64,000 bases of DNA from positions 97,254-161,253 of the forward strand of contig NZ_ASTG01000006.1 in assembly GCF_000412635.1 (NCBI RefSeq), written 5' to 3'. This DNA comes from Sphingobium bisphenolivorans (GTDB lineage: Bacteria > Pseudomonadota > Alphaproteobacteria > Sphingomonadales > Sphingomonadaceae). Within the stretch, counting starts at the first letter, position 1. The number at the start of each line of letters is the position of its first letter. The position numbers and the translations under genes are program-made. Below, piece by piece: positions 58,289 to 64,000 of this stretch. The notes beneath the pieces were generated by a model, which saw only the letters and a program-made list of their open reading frames with translations, was not told the DNA's origin and made no database searches.

Positions 58289-61135
58289 CTACTCCGCCGC
58301 TGCCAGCGGAACAACTCGGCGGCTGTTGCGCGCCTGGCTTGCATAATCCTGCTGCCATTCGCTGGGGCCGTTCGAGGCCGAAACCTGTACCGCCGTCACC
58401 TTATATTCGGGGCAATTGGTGGCCCAATCGGAAAAGTCCGTCGTGATGACGTTCGCCTGTGTTTCGGGATGGTGGAAGGTCGTATAGACGACGCCCGGCG
58501 CGACCCGCTCGGTGATGAGCGCGCGCAGCGTCGTTTCTCCCGCCCGGCTGCGCAGCGTCACCCAGTCGCCATCCTTGAGGCCGCGATTTTCCGCATCGCT
58601 CGGATGGATTTCCAGCCGGTCCTCCGGATGCCAGGCGGTGTTGCTGGTCCGCCTTGTCTGCGCGCCGACATTATAGTGCGACAGGATGCGTCCGGTGGTC
58701 AGCAGCAGCGGGAAGCGCGGGCCGGTCTTCTCGTCGGTCGGCACATAGTCGGTGACGACGAACTTGCCCTTGCCGCGCACGAAGCCGCCGATGTGCATGG
58801 TGGGCGTGCCGTCCGGCGCGGCCTCGTTCGCCGGCCATTGCAGCGACCCCTCCGCCTCCAACCGGTCATAATGCACGCCGGCAAAGGTCGGGGTCAGCGC
58901 CGCGATCTCGTCCATGATCTGCGCGGGATGGTCGTAGCTCCAGCCGAGGCCCATGGCGTTGGCGACCAGCTGCACGATCTCCCAGTCGGCATAGCCGTTG
59001 AGTGGCGCCATGACCTTGCGCACCATCTGGATGCGCCGCTCGGCATTGGTGAAGGTGCCGTCCTTTTCCAGGAAGGTCGATCCGGGCAGGAAGATATGGG
59101 CGTAATTGGCGGTTTCGTTCAGGAACAGGTCCTGCACCACCACGCACTCCATCGCCGCCAGCCCCGCCGCGACATGATGGGTGTTGGGATCGGATTGCAA
59201 AATGTCCTCGCCCTGGATGAATATGCCTTTGAAGCGGCCGTCCGTGGCGGCATCCAGCATGTTGGGGATGCGCAGGCCCGGCTCACCGTCCAGCGTCACG
59301 CCCCACGCCTGTTCGAACAGCCCGCGCGTCGCGTCGTCCGACACATGGCGGTAGCCGGAAAATTCATGCGGGAAGCTGCCCATGTCGCAGGCGCCCTGCA
59401 CGTTATTCTGGCCCCGCAGCGGGTTCACGCCGACCCCTTCGCGGCCGACATTGCCAGTCGCCATCGCGAGGTTGGCGATCGCCATGACGGTCGAGCTGCC
59501 CTGGCTATGCTCGGTTACGCCAAGACCATAGTAAATCGCGCCATTCCCGCCCGTGGCATAGAGCCGGGCAGCGGCGCGGACTTCCTCCGCCTTGACACCG
59601 GCCAGCGGTTCGATCGCTTCGGGAGAGCGGGCCGGTTCGGATACGAAGTCAGCCCAATCCTGGAACTCATCCCAATCGCACCGCTCGCGGATGAACGCCT
59701 CATCATACAGCTTCTCGGTCACGATCACATGGGCGAGCGCCGTCAGCATCGCGACGTTGGTGCCGGGGCGAAGCGGCAGATGATGCTCGGCCATGACGTG
59801 GGGCGATTGCACCAGATCGGTGCGGCGCGGATCGATGACGATCAGCTTCGCACCCTGCCGCAGGCGCTTTTTCATGCGGCTCGCAAAAACCGGATGCCCG
59901 TCGGTCGGATTGGCGCCGATCACCAATATCACGTCGGCTTTCATCACGCTGTCAAAGTCCTGCGTGCCCGCCGACGTGCCGAAGGTCTTGCTGAGGCCAT
60001 AGCCCGTCGGCGAGTGACAAACGCGCGCGCAGGTATCGACATTATTGTTGCCGAAGCCCTGCCGGACCAGCTTCTGGACGAGGAAGGTTTCCTCATTGGT
60101 GCAGCGGCTGGACGTGATGCCGCCGATGCTGCGCGTGCCATATTTCGCCTGGATGCGGCGGAACTCGCTCGCGGTGTGAGCGATCGCTTCCTCCCAGGAC
60201 ACCTCGCGCCAGGGCTCGCTGACCGATGCTCGGATCATGGGGTTGAGGATGCGGTCCTGATGCTGGGCATAGCCCCAGGCGAAGCGGCCCTTGACGCAGC
60301 TATGTCCGCGATTGGCTTTGCCCTCCTTCCACGGCACCATGCGCACCAGCTCCTCACCCCGCATCTCCGCGCGGAAAGTGCAGCCGACGCCGCAATAGGC
60401 GCAGGTGGTGATGACCGCGCGGTCGGGCGTGCCGATTTCCACCACCTTCTTCTCGATCAGGCTCGCGGTCGGGCAGGCCTGCACGCAGGCGCCGCAAGAC
60501 ACACATTCGGAACCGAGGAAGTCCTCACCCTGCGAAGGAGAGACCTTGGACTCGAAGCCCTTATTCTCGATCGTCAGGGCGAAGGTGCCCTGCACCTCCT
60601 CGCAGGCGCGCACGCAGCGCGAACAGACGATGCACTTGCTGGGATCGAAGTCGAAATAGGGGTTCGACTGATCCTTCGCCTGCCCCATATTGGTCGCGCC
60701 GTCATAGCCGTAGCGCACGTCGCGCAGGCCCACCGCGCCCGCCTGATCCTGCAACTCGCAGTCGCCATTGGCGGCGCAGGTCAGGCAGTCCAGCGGGTGG
60801 TCGGAGATGTAAAGCTCCATCACGCCGCGGCGCAGTTGCTTCAGCCTGTCGGTCTGGGTGCGCACCACCATGCCGTCGGCGACCGGCGTGGTGCAGGACG
60901 CGGGATAGCCCGCGCGCCCCTCCACCTCGACCAGGCAAAGCCGGCAGGAACCGAAGCTTTCCATATTGTCGGTGGCGCAGAGCTTGGGGATGGAACAGCC
61001 CGTCAGCGAGGCCGCGCGCATGATGCTGGTGCCTTCGGGCATGGTGGCGCTCTGCCCGTCGATCGTGAGCGTGACGGACTTGCCGGTCGCAATAGCTGGC
61101 GGGGTGCCATGATCGGTTTCGCGGGAGAAGGTCAT
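58289..61135 (-). CDS. fdsA: NAD-dependent formate dehydrogenase alpha subunit (molybdenum)
   Basis: This is a 948-residue catalytic subunit. It opens with a plant-type [2Fe-2S] domain (GCSIPKLCATDNMESFGSCRLCLVEV), a His/Cys-ligated cluster segment (YISDHPLDCLTCAANGDCELQ) and two [4Fe-4S] motifs (CIVCSRCVRACEE, CVSCGACVQACPT). The molybdopterin domain then begins with another cluster (CAYCGVGC). The Mo ligand is Cys in NVDTCARVCHSPTGYGL, not selenocysteine. The start overlaps the fdsB stop (ATGA). The enzyme oxidises formate to CO2 and passes electrons to NAD through FdsB. The open frame to 61450 is a shadow of fdsB. Confidence 0.96.
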   Translation of the reverse strand: MTFSRETDHGTPPAIATGKSVTLTIDGQSATMPEGTSIMRAASLTGCSIPKLCATDNMESFGSCRLCLVEVEGRAGYPASCTTPVADGMVVRTQTDRLKQLRRGVMELYISDHPLDCLTCAANGDCELQDQAGAVGLRDVRYGYDGATNMGQAKDQSNPYFDFDPSKCIVCSRCVRACEEVQGTFALTIENKGFESKVSPSQGEDFLGSECVSCGACVQACPTASLIEKKVVEIGTPDRAVITTCAYCGVGCTFRAEMRGEELVRMVPWKEGKANRGHSCVKGRFAWGYAQHQDRILNPMIRASVSEPWREVSWEEAIAHTASEFRRIQAKYGTRSIGGITSSRCTNEETFLVQKLVRQGFGNNNVDTCARVCHSPTGYGLSKTFGTSAGTQDFDSVMKADVILVIGANPTDGHPVFASRMKKRLRQGAKLIVIDPRRTDLVQSPHVMAEHHLPLRPGTNVAMLTALAHVIVTEKLYDEAFIRERCDWDEFQDWADFVSEPARSPEAIEPLAGVKAEEVRAAARLYATGGNGAIYYGLGVTEHSQGSSTVMAIANLAMATGNVGREGVGVNPLRGQNNVQGACDMGSFPHEFSGYRHVSDDATRGLFEQAWGVTLDGEPGLRIPNMLDAATDGRFKGIFIQGEDILQSDPNTHHVAAGLAAMECVVVQDLFLNETANYAHIFLPGSTFLEKDGTFTNAERRIQMVRKVMAPLNGYADWEIVQLVANAMGLGWSYDHPAQIMDEIAALTPTFAGVHYDRLEAEGSLQWPANEAAPDGTPTMHIGGFVRGKGKFVVTDYVPTDEKTGPRFPLLLTTGRILSHYNVGAQTRRTSNTAWHPEDRLEIHPSDAENRGLKDGDWVTLRSRAGETTLRALITERVAPGVVYTTFHHPETQANVITTDFSDWATNCPEYKVTAVQVSASNGPSEWQQDYASQARNSRRVVPLAAAE

Positions 61136-62709
61136 TCCGCAGCTTCCTTTGCCGGTGCGGCCGCACCAAAATCCTCGGGGAAATAATCGAGCGCACTCAG
61201 CACCGGATAGGGCGTGAAACCGCCCAGCGCGCAGAGCGAGCCATATTTCATCGTGTCCGCCAGATCGCGCAGAAGGCTGGTCTGCGCCTCGATGGAAACG
61301 TCGATCCGGTCCGGCGAGCGGGAATAGAGCGCCTTGCCCAAATATCCGCCATTCGCCTCGGACACGGTTACCGGTGCGGCATCGCGGGCCCCGATGATCC
61401 GATCCATGATCTCCACCCCGCGCGTCGATCCGATCCTGCAAGGCGTGCACTTGCCGCAGCTTTCCGCCGCACAGAACTCCATGGCGAAGCGTGCCATATG
61501 CGCCATGTCCACGCTGTCGTCGAACACGGTGATCCCGGCATGGCCAATCAGCCCGCCCGCCTGCGCGAAGGCTTCATAATCGAACGGCAGGTGGAACATC
61601 GAGGGCGGAAAATATGCTCCTAGCGGTCCGCCCACCTGCACCGCCCGCACCGGACGGCCGCTCGCGGTGCCGCCGCCAATCTCATTCACCAGCTCGCCCA
61701 GCGTGATGCCGAAGCCGATCTCGTAAAGGCCGCCATGGCGCACATTTCCCGCCAGCTGCACCGGCATGGTTCCGCGTGACCGGCCGAAGCCCACGGCGGC
61801 ATAAGCGTTCGCCCCCTCCGCCAGGATGAACGGCACGGCGGCCAGGCTCAGCACATTGTTGATGACCGTCGGCTCGCCGAACAGCCCTTGCAAGGCCGGC
61901 AGCGGCGGCTTGGCGCGTACCTGTCCGCGCTTGCCCTCGATACTGTCGAGCAGCGCCGTCTCCTCACCGCAGACATAGGCGCCCGCGCCCTCGCGCACTT
62001 CCAGTGTGAAGGGCGCGATCAGATGCGCGCTGGCATCGATCGCCGCGCGCATCGTCTTGATCGCATAAGGATATTCGGACCGGATATAGATATAGCCATG
62101 GCCTGCGCCCACGGCATGGGCGGCGATCGCCATGCCCTCGATCAGGCAATAGGGATCGCCCTCCATCAGCATCCGGTCGGCGAAGGTACCGCTGTCACCC
62201 TCGTCCGCATTGCAGACGATGAACTTTGTGGAGGAGGCCGCCTCCAGCACGGTCTGCCATTTAATGCCGGTCGGGAAGCCCGCCCCACCACGCCCGCGAA
62301 GGCCCGACGCCTTGACCGCATCGACCACGGCCTGCGGAGACAAGCCGCGCGCCTTCTCCAGTCCCTGCCAGCCAGCGTGCGCTGCGTAGTCGGCAAGGCT
62401 CAGCGGATCGATGATACCGCAGCGCGCAAAGGTAAAACGCTGCTGCCCTGCAAAGAAGGGCAGCTCCTCTACCCGGCCCAAGCGCTGGGCATGGCTGCCA
62501 ACCAGCACCGCCGCAACATCCCGCGGCGCGATCGGACCGAAGCCGATCCGCCCTTGCTCCGTCTCCACTTCGACCAGCGGCTCGATGCTGAACAATCCTC
62601 GCGATCCGGTGCGCACGACTTCGCAGCCCGCCTCCGCAAAGGCACGCGCGACATCGTCCGCACCCAATGCCGCCGAGGCCATGTCCCGGCTGATGAAGAC
62701 GCGCGTCAT
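61132..62709 (-). CDS. fdsB: formate dehydrogenase beta subunit (NAD/FMN)
   Basis: This is a 525-residue NuoF-like subunit. It has an N-terminal thioredoxin-like part, then GRGGAGFPTGIKWQTV (NAD/FMN), FIVCNADEGDSGTFADR, EGAGAYVCGEETALLDSIEG, and the [4Fe-4S] ligand motif ESCGKCTPCRIGSTRG. It transfers electrons from FdsA to NAD. The frame is open far upstream, but the ATG at 62709 overlaps the fdsG stop (ATGA) and gives the family N-terminus (MTRVFISRDMAS). Confidence 0.95.
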   Translation of the reverse strand: MTRVFISRDMASAALGADDVARAFAEAGCEVVRTGSRGLFSIEPLVEVETEQGRIGFGPIAPRDVAAVLVGSHAQRLGRVEELPFFAGQQRFTFARCGIIDPLSLADYAAHAGWQGLEKARGLSPQAVVDAVKASGLRGRGGAGFPTGIKWQTVLEAASSTKFIVCNADEGDSGTFADRMLMEGDPYCLIEGMAIAAHAVGAGHGYIYIRSEYPYAIKTMRAAIDASAHLIAPFTLEVREGAGAYVCGEETALLDSIEGKRGQVRAKPPLPALQGLFGEPTVINNVLSLAAVPFILAEGANAYAAVGFGRSRGTMPVQLAGNVRHGGLYEIGFGITLGELVNEIGGGTASGRPVRAVQVGGPLGAYFPPSMFHLPFDYEAFAQAGGLIGHAGITVFDDSVDMAHMARFAMEFCAAESCGKCTPCRIGSTRGVEIMDRIIGARDAAPVTVSEANGGYLGKALYSRSPDRIDVSIEAQTSLLRDLADTMKYGSLCALGGFTPYPVLSALDYFPEDFGAAAPAKEAAE

Positions 62710-63158
62710 GCCGCCACCTCGACCGCAATCTGCTCCAGCACAGCCCCGTCGATCCGCGCCACCGGCCGGCCGTCGACCAGCGCATTGGGGCCGATGGCGC
62801 ACAGGCCCAGGCAATAGACCGGCTCCAGCGCCACCTGCCCGTCCGCCCTCGTCTCGCCCATTGCCACGCCCAGCCTGTCCTGCGCCTGAACCTCCAGCGC
62901 GGCGGCGCCACGCGCCTGGCAGCTTTCCGCCCGACACAGCTTCACCACATGCCGACCGGGCGCCCTGCGGCGAAAATCATGATAGAAGGTGATGACACCA
63001 TGCACGTCGGCGCGGCTGAGATTGAGCGCCTTGGCAATCACCGGCACCAGCGCGTCATCGATATAGCCTGCCTCTTCCTGGATGGCATGCAACAACGGCA
63101 GCAGCCGGTCGCGCGCGGCGCCGTTTGCAGACAGCCAGGCGCCGATAAACTCTTCCAT
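62706..63158 (-). CDS. fdsG: formate dehydrogenase gamma subunit ([2Fe-2S], NuoE-like)
   Basis: This is a 150-residue NuoE-like protein: LLPLLHAIQEEAGYIDDALVPVIAKALNLSRADVHGVITFYHDFRR, then cysteines of a [2Fe-2S] cluster in CRAESCQARG and YCLGLCAIGP. It is the first gene of the fds operon. The stop overlaps fdsB. A LysR-type dyad lies about 100 bases upstream. Confidence 0.94.
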   Translation of the reverse strand: MEEFIGAWLSANGAARDRLLPLLHAIQEEAGYIDDALVPVIAKALNLSRADVHGVITFYHDFRRRAPGRHVVKLCRAESCQARGAAALEVQAQDRLGVAMGETRADGQVALEPVYCLGLCAIGPNALVDGRPVARIDGAVLEQIAVEVAA

Positions 63159-63251
63159 ACAGTCCTACCCGATACGGCTGGCCTTTTAGGCCTGTTGCGC
63201 CGGCAGGGTGGAGGCTTGGCAACACCCCGTCAAATTGAAGGGTGCAATGAT

Positions 63252-63270
63252 TGATAGCGATCTTCTATCA
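63252..63270. promoter_or_regulatory. LysR-type operator dyad before fdsG
   Basis: TGATAG (63252-63257) and CTATCA (63265-63270) form a perfect 6-bp dyad with 7 bases between, of the T-N11-A kind bound by LysR regulators. It lies 94-112 bases upstream of fdsG and overlaps the stop codon of the LysR gene itself. Confidence 0.55.
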
Positions 63271-64000
63271 CATGCTCCCGAAGCCCCGGGGCAGCCGCAA
63301 ATCCCGCGCCACACTCAGCACCGCTTGCGCCAGCGGCCCCATGGGAGCGCTGTCGGACACGATCACACCGACCCGGCTGCCCTCGCCCATTTCTGGCAAT
63401 TGGGCCATTTTCGCCCAGGCAAGGCCCGCCAGCAAGGTCGCGTGATTGTCCGGGATGATCGAACAAAGCCCGCCCTGCTGCACCAGCGCCAGAAGCGCGA
63501 CATAGCTGTCGGCGGTGACCCGTGGACGCAGCGCTAAGCCTCGTTCAGCAAGGCGCGCGTCTAATATTCGCCGGTTCTGCATCCCTTGGTGCAGCAGGCA
63601 AAGCGGCAGTTCCGCCAGCGCCTCCCAGTCGAGCGGGTCGGGGATCGGAACGCCACCCACTGCAGTCACCAGCATCGCCCTTTCCGCATAGAGCGGCACC
63701 GACAGCGCGTGGGCCGGCGGCTCGAAGTCCAGATAGGTGAGCCCTGCATCCAGTTCGAACGCCGCCAGTTCGCGCTCGATCTGCCGCGATGTCATCGCCC
63801 GCACGGAAACATTGAGGCCGGCATGACGGGATTGGAGCGCCGCAATCAGACAGCCGACCGCCGGCATGGAGGCAGGAATGGCACCCAGCCGAACCTCTCC
63901 CTTCAGCGGGCCGCGCACCGTGTCCGCCGCTCGGCCGAGCGCATCGGCAGCCGCTACCAGTTGCCTCGCCCAGGGCAGGATCGCCTCCCCCACCCCGGTC
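63268..64000 (-). CDS. LysR-family regulator of formate dehydrogenase, C-terminal part (cut by window edge)
   Basis: About 243 residues of a LysR regulator are inside the window. The helix-turn-helix is beyond the right edge, and what remains is the linker and the effector-binding domain (GEVRLGAIPASMPAVGCLIAALQSRHAGLNVSVRAMTSRQIERELAAFELDAGLTYLD, LYAERAMLVTAVGG, ADSYVALLALVQQGGLCSIIPDNHA). It lies directly upstream of fdsG on the same strand, with a LysR-type dyad between. Regulation of the formate dehydrogenase operon in response to formate is the natural inference. Confidence 0.9.
   Translation of the reverse strand, partial: TGVGEAILPWARQLVAAADALGRAADTVRGPLKGEVRLGAIPASMPAVGCLIAALQSRHAGLNVSVRAMTSRQIERELAAFELDAGLTYLDFEPPAHALSVPLYAERAMLVTAVGGVPIPDPLDWEALAELPLCLLHQGMQNRRILDARLAERGLALRPRVTADSYVALLALVQQGGLCSIIPDNHATLLAGLAWAKMAQLPEMGEGSRVGVIVSDSAPMGPLAQAVLSVARDLRLPRGFGSM

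Noticed and set aside
58289-61135. Possible selenocysteine in FdsA
   Set aside because: The molybdenum ligand codon encodes Cys (NVDTCARVCHSP) and there is no in-frame TGA or SECIS-like need.
58250-61186. A plus-strand open frame of 978 codons opposite fdsA
   Set aside because: It runs antisense to a complete, motif-rich fdsA. Its translation has no domain or signal, is rich in Arg, His, Ala and Asp as expected of a GC-rich shadow frame, and has no ribosome binding site.

Overview
The window is GC-rich alphaproteobacterial chromosome, most likely from a sphingomonad (Sphingobium/Sphingomonas/Novosphingobium group). This rests on several marks: a DUF5818 protein beside a DUF1328 protein, many TonB-dependent receptors, a PrsK/PrsR (XrtA/PEP-CTERM) pair, EcfG-type promoters (GGAAC-N16/17-CGTT) and the style of the intergenic palindromic repeats. 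I see no integrase, transposase, phage gene, rRNA or CRISPR array. There is one tRNA, Gln(TTG). Genes are cut at both edges: aconitase on the left and a LysR regulator on the right.

Layout. 1-2.1 kb: the aconitase N-terminal part and three small sphingomonad proteins. 2.35-6.1 kb: a five-gene operon that looks like metal (nickel/cobalt-type) uptake (DUF4198 protein, His/Met-rich secreted protein, HupE/UreJ permease, membrane-anchored periplasmic protein, DUF1624 membrane protein), closed by a strong terminator. 6.4-10.7 kb: a TonB siderophore-type receptor, a PepSY membrane reductase-like protein and a GhrA-like 2-hydroxyacid dehydrogenase. 11.0-20.9 kb: a tightly overlapping nine-gene operon with a HAD protein, an amine-oxidase-type flavoprotein, a complete peptide/opine-class ABC importer with fused ATPases, and a three-part opine oxidase/D-hydroxyproline dehydrogenase-like enzyme. 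21.0-29.5 kb: catabolic partners (two aldehyde dehydrogenases, GNAT, tartrate/D-malate dehydrogenase, class III aminotransferase, Lrp regulator, M20 amidohydrolase). Together these two regions look like one pathway for taking up and oxidising an N-substituted amino acid, opine or polyamine-like compound.

29.4-35.9 kb: copper resistance. It holds a frameshifted copB copy, copAB, a three-gene CnrY-CnrX-CnrH-like ECF sigma module, and divergent copCD. A shared promoter-like motif lies before the sigma module, copC and (via a repeat-containing leader) copA. 35.9-40.2 kb: housekeeping and accessory genes. 40.2-45.0 kb: PrsR, PrsK and a polyprenyl-phosphate sugar transferase of an XrtA-linked exopolysaccharide system. 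45.2-49.4 kb: thioredoxin 2, an alginate-export-type porin, and chrBA for chromate efflux. 49.4-53.6 kb: a TonB receptor-YfiR-hybrid kinase operon whose first start codon is preceded by a run of 13 G. 53.8-55.4 kb: small membrane/envelope proteins with EcfG-like promoters. 55.5-57.2 kb: a MarR regulator, tRNA-Gln and a SIMPL protein. 57.2-63.2 kb: an NAD-dependent molybdenum formate dehydrogenase operon (fdsGBA-fdhD-fdsD type) with a LysR gene upstream.

The observations I consider most worth follow-up are the CnrYXH-like module set between the copper operons with its repeated promoter motif, the G13 tract before the TonB-YfiR-kinase operon, the nine-gene import/oxidase operon, and the operator-like dyads before the PrsKR-linked transferase, chrB and fdsG. 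Everything here was read by eye. Family assignments are from recognised motifs, not from searches.
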